A stretch of DNA of 54,990 nt, taken from positions 1 to 54,990 of the forward strand of contig DASQDI010000110.1 in assembly GCA_035634255.1 (NCBI GenBank), in the 5' to 3' direction. How positions within the stretch are numbered: position 1 is the first letter of the stretch; each line of letters starts with the position of its first letter. The notes beneath the pieces were generated by a model that worked only from the letters and a program-made list of their open reading frames with translations, searched no databases and was not told the origin of the DNA. Of this stretch, positions 16,827-25,754 are shown in pieces. The position numbers were made by a program, and so were the translations under genes. This DNA is from DATLMR01 sp035634255 (GTDB lineage Bacteria; Acidobacteriota; Blastocatellia; UBA7656).

Positions 16827-16999
16827 GAATACCGTGCCACTTTAATCACCCGTTTCGTGAGAGCCGGCTCTTTTCTCCGGCCGCCTCCCCCTGAAGAACA
16901 GGCTTCCCTCCTCCGGCTCTGCCCTCCCATTCCTCTGCCTGGCACCCGCTGCGTCTCTCTTATATAATCAAGCACGAAATGTCTTAAGGAGATCCCAGG

Positions 17000-17893
17000 A
17001 TGAGCCACATAACCGAAAGCAGCGTCAAGAAGATCACGGCCCCGCACATCCGCGCGCGCAAAGGCGGCGCGCCCATCGTCGCGTTGACGGCTTACGATTA
17101 CCCGACCGCGCGGATGGTGGACGAAGCGGGCTTCGACATCATTCTCGTCGGCGACAGTCTGGCTCAAACGGTCCTCGGCTACGACTCGACTCTCCCCGTG
17201 ACCCTCGACGAGATGATCGCGGCCTCGCGGGCCGTCCGGCGCGGAGTGAGGCGGGCCCTGATCGTCGGCGACATGCCTTTCGGTTATTACCAGGACAGCG
17301 TCGAGCGCGGGGTCGAATCGGCCATCAGGTTCATCAAGGAGGGGGGGGCCGAGGCCGTCAAAGTCGAAGGCGGCTCGCGGCGCACCCCCGTAGTCAGAGC
17401 GATTGTCGACGCCGAGATTCCGGTCATGGGGCACATCGGCCTCACGCCCCAATCGCTCCTGCGGATGGGCGGCTACCGCATTCAGGGCAAGTCTATGGAG
17501 TCGGCCCGCGAGCTGATCGAAGACGCACTCGCGCTTGAGCGCGCGGGCGCTTTCTCAATCGTCCTCGAAGGCATCCCGGCCGAAATTTCACGCATCATCA
17601 CCGAGCGCGTGAGCATCCCGACCATCGGCATCGGGGCCGGGGTCGATTGCGACGGCCAGATCCTCGTATTCACGGACCTCGTCGGCCTCACCTTCGGCCA
17701 CACCGCCAAATTCGTCCGGCAGTACACCGATGTCAAGTCGAGCATCGCGGAGGCGCTCAAGGGTTACGCGGACGACGTGAACGCGCGCCGCTTCCCCGCC
17801 GACGCGGAGAGCTATCACCTGCCCGAGGGCGTCGTCGTCGAGATCGAGGACGAGCACCCGCAGTCGATGCCTCCCCTCGGCCCGATCAATTAG
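17000..17893 (+). CDS. panB: 3-methyl-2-oxobutanoate hydroxymethyltransferase
   Basis: 297 aa. Catalyses transfer of a hydroxymethyl group from 5,10-methylene-THF to ketoisovalerate, giving ketopantoate for pantothenate and CoA synthesis. Family motifs are clear: TAYDYPTARMVDEAG, VGDSLAQTVLGY, the metal-binding pair around GDMPFGYY, GHIGLTPQS and the catalytic-region Glu in VLEGIPAE. The ATG has an AAGGAG ribosome binding site and a TATAAT box at 16963-16968. panC follows after 33 bp. The C-terminal tail of about 30 residues is slightly longer than usual. Confidence 0.97.
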   Translation: MSHITESSVKKITAPHIRARKGGAPIVALTAYDYPTARMVDEAGFDIILVGDSLAQTVLGYDSTLPVTLDEMIAASRAVRRGVRRALIVGDMPFGYYQDSVERGVESAIRFIKEGGAEAVKVEGGSRRTPVVRAIVDAEIPVMGHIGLTPQSLLRMGGYRIQGKSMESARELIEDALALERAGAFSIVLEGIPAEISRIITERVSIPTIGIGAGVDCDGQILVFTDLVGLTFGHTAKFVRQYTDVKSSIAEALKGYADDVNARRFPADAESYHLPEGVVVEIEDEHPQSMPPLGPIN

Positions 17894-17926
17894 CCGGTAA
17901 TATTCTCTCTCTTTATCAAGAAGCGT

Positions 17927-18784
17927 ATGGAGATCATCAATCGCATACCAAGAATGATGTCGATTGTGCGTGAGCTCCGGGCGGAGGGCAAGCGCATAGG
18001 GCTCGTGCCGACGATGGGCGCGCTCCACGAAGGCCACCTCTCGCTCATGAGTATCGCGCGCGAGATGTGCGATACGGTCATAATCTCCGTCTTCGTCAAC
18101 CCCGCTCAATTCGGCCCGAGTGAAGACTTCGACCGGTACCCGCGAGACCTCGCGCGCGATGCCGAGCTGGCCTTCACGCGGGGCGTCGACCTCATCTTCG
18201 CGCCCTCGCCCGAGGACGTTTACCCGAAGGGCTTCTCGACCCACGTCACCGTCGGGGGGCTGAGCGAGAAGCTGGAAGGGGCGAGCCGTCCGGGGCACTT
18301 CAAGGGCGTGACCACGATAGTCAACAAACTCCTGAACGTCACGCAGCCCCACTTCGCCTACTTCGGGCGCAAGGACGCGCAACAGGTCATAGTCATAAAG
18401 CGCATGGTGGCGGACCTATCCATAGACACCGAGGTCGTCGTCGGCCCGACCGTGCGCGAAGAAGACGGCCTCGCGCTCTCCTCCCGCAACGTCTACCTGT
18501 CGATAAACGAAAGGAAGGCGGCGACCGCGCTTAGGCGCGCGCTCGAAAGGGCGAGGACCATCTTCAACGGCGGCGAGCGCGAGAGCCCAAGGCTGATAGC
18601 GGCCATGCGCTCGGTCATAGAGGCGGAGCCGCTCGCGCGGATCGATTACGTAGCCATCACCAACGCCACCAATCTGGACCCCGTAGATTTCATCCCGAAC
18701 GACGAGCCGACACTGGTCTCGATGGCCGTCTACATCGGGACGACCCGCCTGATAGACAACATAGTCTTGAACGGGGAGCTGTAG
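17927..18784 (+). CDS. panC: Pantothenate synthetase
   Basis: 285 aa. Joins pantoate and beta-alanine with ATP. The nucleotide-binding signature PTMGALHEGH (about 28-37), VFVNPAQFGP, the FGRKDAQQ motif and the LSSRN (KMSKS-like) motif are all present, so the enzyme should be active. Same operon as panB. panD and panE are not in the window, so the rest of the pathway must be encoded elsewhere. Confidence 0.97.
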   Translation: MEIINRIPRMMSIVRELRAEGKRIGLVPTMGALHEGHLSLMSIAREMCDTVIISVFVNPAQFGPSEDFDRYPRDLARDAELAFTRGVDLIFAPSPEDVYPKGFSTHVTVGGLSEKLEGASRPGHFKGVTTIVNKLLNVTQPHFAYFGRKDAQQVIVIKRMVADLSIDTEVVVGPTVREEDGLALSSRNVYLSINERKAATALRRALERARTIFNGGERESPRLIAAMRSVIEAEPLARIDYVAITNATNLDPVDFIPNDEPTLVSMAVYIGTTRLIDNIVLNGEL

Positions 18785-18797
18785 AAATTGACGGGAA

Positions 18798-18815
18798 GGG
18801 CGGGGTCACCCGCCC
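18798..18815. terminator. GC hairpin between convergent genes
   Basis: GGGCGGG/CCCGCCC stem with a 4-nt loop, at the junction of panC and the histidine kinase, overlapping the kinase stop. It lacks a T-run, so terminator function is only a possibility. Confidence 0.35.
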
Positions 18816-21124
18816 CGCTCGCCCGACGGCAGTTCGATGATGAACCTCGCGCCGCGCGGGTAATTATCCTCGACCCAGATCCGGCCTTTGTGGTCGGCGA
18901 TTATGTGGCTGACGATGGCGAGCCCGAGCCCGGTCCCCCGGTCCCGCGTCGAAAATTTCGGCAGGAAGAGTTTGTCGCGGTCGGCGGGCCTTATGCCGTG
19001 CCCCGTGTCCGTAACGGTCAGCCGAACCATGTCCTTCGCCTTGATCCATCTGGACTCGATCAGAATTCGCTCCGCCGCCTCCGACTTCGCCCCATTCCCA
19101 TTGCCGCCCCCGTTGCCGTTGCCCGGCTCGCTCCGCCCGAGCGCCTCAAGGGCGTTATCGATCAGGTTCACCATGACGCGCTTGATCTGCTCCGGGTCCA
19201 GCTTCAGGGTCGGCAGGTCGTCGACGAGCCTGCACTCGATGCTCACGCCGTTGAGCCGCTCGTCGTAGAGGCTGACGGCGTCGCGCACGACATCGTTCAG
19301 GGAGCTATCGACCCGGCGCGCCTCGGGCAAGCGGGCGAAGCGCGAGAACTCCTCGACCATCCTCTGCAGCGCCGCGACCTCGCGGACGATGGTGGCCGTG
19401 CCTTCCTTGACTATCTCGTCGAAGCGGGGCTCGAGCTCGGGCCGTGCCGAGCGCTTATAGTTCCGCATGATGCGTTCGGCCGAAAGCTGGATGGGGGTCA
19501 GAGGGTTCTTGATCTCGTGGGCCATCCTGCGCGCGACCTCGCTCCATGCGGCGGCGCGCTCGGCCTGGATCAGGTCGGTCAGGTCTTCGATCACGATCAC
19601 CCAGCCTTCGAGCGGGCCTTTCGAGCTCCTCAGGGCGATAGCGGTGGTCGCGGTGTGCAGGCTGCTTCCGTTGGGCCGCTTGAATTCGATCTCTGACTGC
19701 GCGAGGTCGCTCCGCTTCGCGCGCCTGCAAAGGGCCATCAGATGTTCGCCCTGCGGCCCGTCCACGAGGCGGTTCAGGGGCGTGCCGATCTCGGGCTTCT
19801 CGTTGAGCCCGAGCATGAAGATGGCCGCGCGGTTTATGGTCGTGACGCCCGCGCCTTCGTCGGCGGAGATCACCCCGGTCGAGAGGGATTCGAGCACCGT
19901 CTCGATGTACCGGCGGCGGTTATCGAGGGCGGTGTTCGAGCGGCTCAGCTCATCCGCGGCGCATTCGAGCCGCTCGCGGTTCTCGCTCAATTGCGCGGCC
20001 ATCTGGTTGAACGAATTCACGAGGACCGCAAGCTCGTCTTCGGCGACGACCTTCACCTGATGGCCCAGGTCGCCGTGCGCGACCCGCTCGGTCGCTTCCG
20101 CGAGGGCCTGAATCGGCACGGTGATCCCGCGCGCGACCCAGAGCGCGAGCCAGCTCGCCGCGAAGATCAACAGGAGGGTCACCGCCGACAGCAGCATTAT
20201 GTAAAGCGCCTTTATCCGCTTGATGCCCCCGCGCAGCCTGTAGAAGTTCTCATGCTGGGCGGCGATGTTCGCTAAAGGCTGCGTAAGCTCGGGCGGCGCG
20301 GTGCGGCCTAAAATCAGGGCGCGGCGGTCGTGTTCCGGCGAGCCAAGCCTGATCCCCGACAGGACGTAGATGGTCGAGGGCTGGCTCCCGTACGCCCGGT
20401 TCGCGTAAGAGTCCTCGCCCGACAGAATCTCTTCGTCCGCTATATTGAGCGCCTCCCCAACCTTTTCGGGCGGGAGCCGGTTCGAGCGGTAAAGGGTCAG
20501 GGTCCGGTCGCGCGAAGAGAGCCTCAGGAAATCGACGCCGTACTCCTCCAGCTTTTCGCGAAGCTGGCCCTGCACGCTCGGGCTCGTAAAATCGTCGCGC
20601 GTCCCGAGCGAGAAAGACTTCGAGATCGCGCGCGCGTTGGCGGCGAGGTCGAGCCGCGCCTGTTTGAAGTAGCCTTCATCGACCACGGCCTGCGCGTCAT
20701 CGACGATCTGGCGCGCGGGCTCGCCGAACCACCGGTCGATGCTCAGATTCAGCAGCCCGTAAGCGAAGAAGAAGAGCAGCAAGGCGGGTAGCAGCGAGAG
20801 CCCGATGGCGTAGGCGACGAAGCGAGTCTTGAATTTCGAGCCGAGCCTGTTCGCCCTCCGCTCGCGCACCAGCTTGAGTATATTTCGAAGCAGGACGAAG
20901 AAGACCGTGATGAAGGCGAAGAAGTTCAGCGTGGAAAGCGCGTAGAGCAGCAGGGTTTCGCTCGCGGTGTCGGGGCTGACCAGGGCGCTGAGGTTGAAGC
21001 TCTGCGCGACGAGGATCAGCATGAGCACGATGACGAGGATGGAGAGCACGATGACCTTGGTCAGGCGTTTCCGCCCGCTCTCGGTCAGTTTAGGTTCTCG
21101 CTTCTTTTGCTCAGGGTTGTCCAA
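18806..21124 (-). CDS. NtrY-like membrane sensor histidine kinase
   Basis: 772 aa from a TTG start. Membrane helices near residues 25-48, 62-85 and 105-130, a periplasmic sensor region, a further helix near 310-330, then HAMP (about 335-385), PAS (about 410-510), HisKA with phospho-acceptor AHEIKNPLTP and HATPase with the N-box (MVNLIDNALEAL), DTGHGI and GTGLGLAI. The three-helix start is typical of NtrY, the nitrogen sensor. A Gly/Asn-rich insert (GNGNGGGNGNG) splits the ATPase domain after the N-box. No response regulator (ntrX) is adjacent, so it is an orphan here and its signal is unknown. Confidence 0.9.
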   Translation of the reverse strand: MDNPEQKKREPKLTESGRKRLTKVIVLSILVIVLMLILVAQSFNLSALVSPDTASETLLLYALSTLNFFAFITVFFVLLRNILKLVRERRANRLGSKFKTRFVAYAIGLSLLPALLLFFFAYGLLNLSIDRWFGEPARQIVDDAQAVVDEGYFKQARLDLAANARAISKSFSLGTRDDFTSPSVQGQLREKLEEYGVDFLRLSSRDRTLTLYRSNRLPPEKVGEALNIADEEILSGEDSYANRAYGSQPSTIYVLSGIRLGSPEHDRRALILGRTAPPELTQPLANIAAQHENFYRLRGGIKRIKALYIMLLSAVTLLLIFAASWLALWVARGITVPIQALAEATERVAHGDLGHQVKVVAEDELAVLVNSFNQMAAQLSENRERLECAADELSRSNTALDNRRRYIETVLESLSTGVISADEGAGVTTINRAAIFMLGLNEKPEIGTPLNRLVDGPQGEHLMALCRRAKRSDLAQSEIEFKRPNGSSLHTATTAIALRSSKGPLEGWVIVIEDLTDLIQAERAAAWSEVARRMAHEIKNPLTPIQLSAERIMRNYKRSARPELEPRFDEIVKEGTATIVREVAALQRMVEEFSRFARLPEARRVDSSLNDVVRDAVSLYDERLNGVSIECRLVDDLPTLKLDPEQIKRVMVNLIDNALEALGRSEPGNGNGGGNGNGAKSEAAERILIESRWIKAKDMVRLTVTDTGHGIRPADRDKLFLPKFSTRDRGTGLGLAIVSHIIADHKGRIWVEDNYPRGARFIIELPSGERGG

Positions 21125-21258
21125 TCGTGGTGCGCCTCCGCGCGGCGGCCTGTCCGCCTGTCAATCGACAGCAAATTCTAACAAAGGCGCAGGCCGCAAT
21201 CAAAAGCCGGAACGGGCCGGGCGACGCAACGCCCGCAGGCGTGATGGGCCCGCGGAAT

Positions 21259-21286
21259 TTGTCAAAGAGGTTAAAACATCTATAAT
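21259..21286 (+). promoter_or_regulatory. Promoter of the DUF2071 gene
   Basis: TTGTCA (21259-21264), 16-bp spacer, TATAAT (21281-21286). It implies that translation starts at or after about 21294 and not at the far upstream ATG of the open frame. Confidence 0.6.
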
Positions 21287-21356
21287 CAGGACGGTGGAGG
21301 CGGACGATCTCTCTGTCAGAAAGGACTGCCCGCCGCGACCTGCCGCGCGAAAGATT

Positions 21357-22100
21357 ATGGAAGACCGATCACCGGAAATGTCTGATCGAGTATCGATCCG
21401 CGAGCGGCCCGAAGGCTCGCCAATCATGTACCAGTCGTGGGGCAAGCTGCTCTTCATGCATTGGCCGATACCTGTCGAAGCGCTTCGGCCGCTGATACCC
21501 GAGCGTTTGTCCGTCGACACGTTCGACGGCAAAGCTTGGATAGGGTTGATCCCCTTCACGATCTGGAATGCGCGGCCCATCTTTATGCCCCCCCTGCCGT
21601 GGGCGAGCGACTTCCACGAGATCAACGTGCGCACCTACGTACACTTGGACGGAGTTCCGGGCGTGTGGTTTTTCTCGCTGGACGCCAACAGCCTCGTGGC
21701 GGTGCTGGCCGCCCGCACCTTCTTCCACCTGCCGTATTACAACGCGAGAATCAGCCTTGAGCAACGGGATAACACGATCACCTACTCCACGACCCGCCAG
21801 GGCGCGGGGCCGCATGCGGAGTTCAATGCCACGTGGAGGGTAGGCCCCGACTTGCCGGAAGCGAAACCCGGCTCGCTCGATTTTTTTCTTGTCGAGCGTT
21901 ACTGCCTCTATGCGTCGGATGAAAAAAGCCTCTACCGCTGCCGGATATTTCATCGACCCTGGCCCCTGCAGGAGGCAGACCTTACGGCCTATGATTCCAC
22001 CATGATCGAAGCGGACGGGCTCCCAACCCCCGGCGGCGAACCGTTGCTCCATTGCGCGGGGCCCGTAGATGTCGAGGTCTGGCCTCTTGAGGAGGTCTGA
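21357..22100 (+). CDS. DUF2071 (YqjF-like) family protein
   Basis: About 247 aa from ATG 21357 (ATG 21378 is an alternative). Typical DUF2071 features are MHWPIPVEALRPLIPERL near the start, WIGLIPF, the FHEINVRTYV strand and GVWFFSLDANS. The family is related by fold to acetoacetate decarboxylase; its reaction is not known. Length matches the family (about 240). The frame is open upstream to 20967, but that part overlaps the kinase gene and the promoter at 21259-21286, so I exclude it. It stands alone between the kinase and gatC. Confidence 0.87.
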   Translation: MEDRSPEMSDRVSIRERPEGSPIMYQSWGKLLFMHWPIPVEALRPLIPERLSVDTFDGKAWIGLIPFTIWNARPIFMPPLPWASDFHEINVRTYVHLDGVPGVWFFSLDANSLVAVLAARTFFHLPYYNARISLEQRDNTITYSTTRQGAGPHAEFNATWRVGPDLPEAKPGSLDFFLVERYCLYASDEKSLYRCRIFHRPWPLQEADLTAYDSTMIEADGLPTPGGEPLLHCAGPVDVEVWPLEEV

Positions 22101-22124
22101 GGGGGCGCGGGTTCGGAGGGCGGC

Positions 22125-22153
22125 TTGATAGGTCGCGCCGCCGCACCTATAAT
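22125..22153 (+). promoter_or_regulatory. Promoter of gatC-gatA
   Basis: TTGATA (22125-22130), 17-bp spacer, TATAAT (22148-22153), one of the best sigma-70-type promoters in the window. gatC starts 36 bp after the -10 box. Confidence 0.75.
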
Positions 22154-22188
22154 TCTCGGCTTACGCGCGCGTCGATGCGGGAGACGGT

Positions 22189-22491
22189 ATGCCTATTACC
22201 AAGACTGACGTTGAAAAAATCGCGGAACTGGCGCGGCTCGAACTTTCGAGCGAAGAGGCCGATTCCTTCACCGAGCAGCTCGGCTCGATCCTCGGCTACA
22301 TAGAAAAGCTGAACCAGCTCGACACTTCCGACACAGAGCCGATGTCTCACTGCTCCCCGGCCGGCGAAGATTCGGAGTACGTTCGCCGCGACGACGTAGT
22401 GACGCCCAGCCTGGGCTCGAAGGCCGCGACCGAGAGCGCGCCCGACGCGGAAGCGGGATACTTCAAGGTGCCGAAGGTCATCGGCGGCTGA
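22189..22491 (+). CDS. gatC: Asp-tRNA(Asn)/Glu-tRNA(Gln) amidotransferase subunit C
   Basis: 100 aa, usual length. The sequence ITKTDVEKIAELARLELSSEE followed by ILGYIEKLNQLDTSDTEPMSH is diagnostic for GatC, the small subunit that wraps around GatA and stabilises the GatCAB complex. The complex converts Glu-tRNA(Gln) or Asp-tRNA(Asn) to the correct amide form. gatA follows after 21 bp; gatB is not in the window. Confidence 0.97.
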   Translation: MPITKTDVEKIAELARLELSSEEADSFTEQLGSILGYIEKLNQLDTSDTEPMSHCSPAGEDSEYVRRDDVVTPSLGSKAATESAPDAEAGYFKVPKVIGG

Positions 22492-22512
22492 ATGCAATGC
22501 CGTACTTAAGCG

Positions 22513-23979
22513 GTGGAGACTCACTTGGAACTGAGAAAGCTCACAATCGATTCGCTCAGGGGTAAGCTCGCGTCGCGCGAAGTGAAGGCCGAAGAGGTCA
22601 CGCGCGCGGCCCTGGACCGCATAGAGGGCCTGTCCGATCTTAACGCCTTCATCTCCGTCACGAAGGACTCGGCGCTCGAAAGGGCTCAGCAGATCGACCG
22701 GGCGGCGGAAAAAGGGGAGCCGCTGCCCGCGCTTGCCGGAGCAATCGTCGCGATCAAAGACAACATGGTCATGCGCGGCGTCCGCACGACCGCGGGGTCG
22801 CGAATACTGTTCAATTACAGGCCGCCTTACACGGCGACCGCCGTGGAGAGGCTCGAAGCCGCCGGCGCGATCATCGTCGGCAAGACCAACTGCGACGAAT
22901 TCGCGATGGGCTCGTCCAACGAGAACTCGGCCTACGGCGTGGTGAAAAACCCGTGGGACACTTCGCGCGTGCCGGGTGGCTCTTCCGGCGGCTCCGCCGT
23001 CGCGGTCGCCGCGGGCATGTCCATGGCCACGCTCGGCTCCGACACGGGCGGCTCGATTCGCCAGCCCGCGAGCCTTTGCGGGGTCGTCGGGCTCAAGCCC
23101 ACCTACGGGCGAGTGTCGCGTTATGGCCTCATCGCCTTCGGCTCCTCGCTCGATCAGATCGGCCCCTTCACGAACTCCGTCGAAGACGCCGCGCGCGTGC
23201 TCGGGGTGATGGCGGGGCGGGACGAAAATGATTCGACGTCCAGCGACAAAGAGGTCGACGACTACTCTTCCGCGACGGAGCGCGACGTGCGCGGCCTCCG
23301 CGTCGGGGTGCCGCGAGAGTACTACGGAGAAGGCCTCGACCCTGAAGTGAGAGACAGGGTCGAATCCGCCATAAAGAGGTTCGAAGAGATGGGGGCCGAG
23401 GTCGTCGACGTGAGCCTGCCGAATACCGAATACGCCGTCCCGGTCTACTACCTCATCGCGACCGCCGAGGCCAGCTCGAACCTCGCGCGGTATGACGGGG
23501 TGCGGTACGGCTTCCGGGCGGAAGAGGCCAAGGCCCTGAAGCAGATGTACAGCCGCACGCGCGAGGAAGGCTTCGGGGCCGAAGTGAAGCGCAGGATCAT
23601 GCTCGGCACCTACGCCCTCTCCGCCGGTTATTACGAGGCTTATTACGGCAAGGCGCAGAAGGTACGCTCCCTGATCGAAAAGGACTTCAGGGACGCTTTC
23701 GCCTCGTGCGATGTCATCGCCACCCCGACCGCCCCGACCCCCGCGTTCAGGCTCGGGGAGAAGGCAGACGACCCGCTTGAGATGTACTTATCCGACATCT
23801 ACACGATCACCCTGAACCTGGCCGGGGTGCCGGGCCTGAGCCTCCCCTGCGGCTTCACGTCGGGCGGGCTGCCGGTCGGGATTCAATTGATCGGCCGCCA
23901 CTTCGACGAGGCGACGCTGCTGGCGGCAGCGCGGAACCTCGAGCGGGCGCTCGGCGTCGCGAGGCTCGCCGACATTTAG
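22513..23979 (+). CDS. gatA: Asp-tRNA(Asn)/Glu-tRNA(Gln) amidotransferase subunit A
   Basis: 488 aa, GTG start (a TTG four codons later is possible). Amidase-signature enzyme that releases ammonia from Gln and feeds it to GatB. The Ser-cisSer-Lys triad is intact: Lys82 (AIKDNM), Ser157 (GGSSGGSA) and nucleophile Ser181 (GSDTGGSIR). Part of the gatC-gatA operon under the promoter at 22125-22153. Its presence suggests that the organism lacks GlnRS and/or AsnRS or uses the indirect route for one of them. Confidence 0.97.
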   Translation: METHLELRKLTIDSLRGKLASREVKAEEVTRAALDRIEGLSDLNAFISVTKDSALERAQQIDRAAEKGEPLPALAGAIVAIKDNMVMRGVRTTAGSRILFNYRPPYTATAVERLEAAGAIIVGKTNCDEFAMGSSNENSAYGVVKNPWDTSRVPGGSSGGSAVAVAAGMSMATLGSDTGGSIRQPASLCGVVGLKPTYGRVSRYGLIAFGSSLDQIGPFTNSVEDAARVLGVMAGRDENDSTSSDKEVDDYSSATERDVRGLRVGVPREYYGEGLDPEVRDRVESAIKRFEEMGAEVVDVSLPNTEYAVPVYYLIATAEASSNLARYDGVRYGFRAEEAKALKQMYSRTREEGFGAEVKRRIMLGTYALSAGYYEAYYGKAQKVRSLIEKDFRDAFASCDVIATPTAPTPAFRLGEKADDPLEMYLSDIYTITLNLAGVPGLSLPCGFTSGGLPVGIQLIGRHFDEATLLAAARNLERALGVARLADI

Positions 23980-24025
23980 AAAAGCTCTCCCCGGAGCGCG
24001 TGCGTCTCTTCGAGGTCTGTCACAT

Positions 24026-25009
24026 TTGAAAGAAGGCGGGCAAGCAGAAACGAATAATACCACTCCCGCCTTCGGAGCCACGGACCTCCTGCTCCTGCTG
24101 ATGACCGTGATCTGGGGGTCTAACTTCATCGCGATCAAATACTCCCTCTCGGACTTCAACCCGCTCGCGTTTAATGGGGCGCGCTTCGCCCTCGCGTCCG
24201 TGACGCTGCTGGTCGCCGCCCTCGCCACGGGGCACAGCCTGAAGGTGCCGAGGGCCGACGGGTGGCGGCTGTTCGGCCTCGGCATCCTCGCGAATGCTAT
24301 CTACCAGTCCCTCTTCATAACCGGCGTCGCCAACACGCGGACCGGCAACGCCGCGCTCATAGTCTCAACAACCCCCCTGTTCACGGCGGTCATCAGCCGC
24401 CTGCGCGGGCAGGAGTACTTCACCGCCCGCGGAGTCATCGGCCTGCTGCTCGCCTTCTCGGGCATCGTGCTCATAATTCTGAGCGGTCGCGGCGAGGTCG
24501 GGTTCGGGGCGACGGTCTACGGGGACTGTCTGCTGCTCGCCTCGACGCTTTGCTGGTCCCTCTACACGGTGGGCGCGAGGCGGCTGGTGAACGAGCACGG
24601 GGCGATGAAGGCCACGACTCTGATGATGCTTACGGGGACGCCCGTCTTCCTTCTGATATGCGCCCCCTCCCTGCTCTCGCAGCAGTGGCCGGCGGTCCGC
24701 CCGGTCGCGTGGGGAGGGCTGGTCTACAGCGCTCTGCTGGCCATCGCCCTCGCGCACTTCATCTGGAACTATGGGGTCCGAAAGATAGGGTCGACCCGGA
24801 CCGCGATCTACTCCAACGTCACCCCCATCGTCGCCATGCTCGTGGCGTGGCCGGCCCTGGGCGAGGTGCCGGTCGCGGGGCAGATAGCCGGGGCGGTGAT
24901 TATTTTCATCGGGCTTTACTTCGTGAGGGGCGGGATGCGCGCGGCGGGTCCGCCGGCGGCCGCGGCGGAAGAACTGGAAGAGGTGAGCCTCGCGCCCGGA
25001 AGGAACTGA
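24026..25009 (+). CDS. EamA/DMT-family transporter
   Basis: 327 aa from a TTG start. Ten predicted membrane helices in two EamA repeats (about residues 15-150 and 160-300), each ending in the family's glycine-rich last helix; WGSNFIAIKYSL in helix 1 and ATTLMML in the second repeat are typical. Such proteins export amino acids, nucleotides, purines or drugs; substrate cannot be read. The C-terminus has an Ala/Glu-rich tail. 46 bp after gatA, on the same strand, but with no functional tie visible. Confidence 0.9.
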   Translation: MKEGGQAETNNTTPAFGATDLLLLLMTVIWGSNFIAIKYSLSDFNPLAFNGARFALASVTLLVAALATGHSLKVPRADGWRLFGLGILANAIYQSLFITGVANTRTGNAALIVSTTPLFTAVISRLRGQEYFTARGVIGLLLAFSGIVLIILSGRGEVGFGATVYGDCLLLASTLCWSLYTVGARRLVNEHGAMKATTLMMLTGTPVFLLICAPSLLSQQWPAVRPVAWGGLVYSALLAIALAHFIWNYGVRKIGSTRTAIYSNVTPIVAMLVAWPALGEVPVAGQIAGAVIIFIGLYFVRGGMRAAGPPAAAAEELEEVSLAPGRN

Positions 25010-25068
25010 AGCTCACCCCTCGATTCATTAATCGATTCGTTTATTCGTCGACCCGTTCGGGGATAACT

Positions 25069-25563
25069 TCATTTGAAAGATAGGCCGACGCGGAACCCGA
25101 CGTTGAAGGGGCTGTCGCTCGAAAAGACGTGGGTTCGAACTTCGAAGCGCGCCCCTACCCTCTCCGAGAACCAGTACTGCGCGCCGCCTCCGAAATTCCC
25201 GCCGCCCGCGTTCTCCCCGCCGCGAAACCCGAGCGACGCGCCTCCGGTCACGAAGGGCACGACCTTCCGGCTCGAATCATTCCCCTTGAAATGGTAGGAG
25301 ACGTTCGCGGAGGCCAGCCCGATGCCGTCACTGAAACGGTTGAACCTCGTCAGGTAGCTCACTTCCCCGCCGGCCCCGAAGCCTCCGGCCACGAGGGCCT
25401 CGCCGCCCCCGCCCACGTTGAAAGTTGCGCCCGAGTCGGAGCGGGTGGAAACGCCCGGCCCCGCGAAGACATAACCCCAGCCCCGCCGGGTTCCATTATC
25501 CTGAGCAAAGGCCGAGCCCGAGATAGCCGCCGATAGTAAGATTGAAAATATCGTATTTCTCAT
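25069..25563 (-). CDS. Outer membrane beta-barrel protein, small
   Basis: 164 aa from ATG 25563, which opens a clean signal peptide (cleavage after AFA, about residue 20); the longer frame to 25743 has no such feature. The mature part alternates hydrophobic and polar residues with many Gly and aromatic residues and ends in Phe-Lys (GLSFK), as in OmpA/OmpW-like eight-stranded barrels. Function unknown. Convergent with the EamA gene; upstream on the same strand lies the M28 peptidase. Confidence 0.75.
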   Translation of the reverse strand: MRNTIFSILLSAAISGSAFAQDNGTRRGWGYVFAGPGVSTRSDSGATFNVGGGGEALVAGGFGAGGEVSYLTRFNRFSDGIGLASANVSYHFKGNDSSRKVVPFVTGGASLGFRGGENAGGGNFGGGAQYWFSERVGARFEVRTHVFSSDSPFNVGFRVGLSFK

Positions 25564-25754
25564 ACGGACGGTTAAGGCAATACGGGTGCCACGCGCGCCG
25601 CGCCTGTAGAAGAACGACTTAAGAGAATGGCGGTTGAGCGGGGCGCGTGAAGGCCGCAGTAAATTCCGGGCGATTGTACGGGATATCCTGCGCCGAAATG
25701 AAATGGGCGCGCCAGCGGGAGGCACGCCTGTTTTATCGGGCATACTTGTCGGGC

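Noticed and set aside
16860..16871. Terminator after the CxxCH protein (AGAGCCGGCTCT plus TTTT)
   Set aside because: Self-complementary but with no room for a loop; the effective stem would be only about 4 bp.
18788..19696. Long plus-strand open frame opposite the histidine kinase
   Set aside because: It mirrors the kinase gene in a GC-rich frame; composition (Arg, Pro, Asp, His-rich) is that of an antisense shadow.
20967..21356. N-terminal extension of the DUF2071 gene
   Set aside because: It overlaps the kinase gene on the other strand, lies upstream of a good promoter, and homologous length is reached from ATG 21357.
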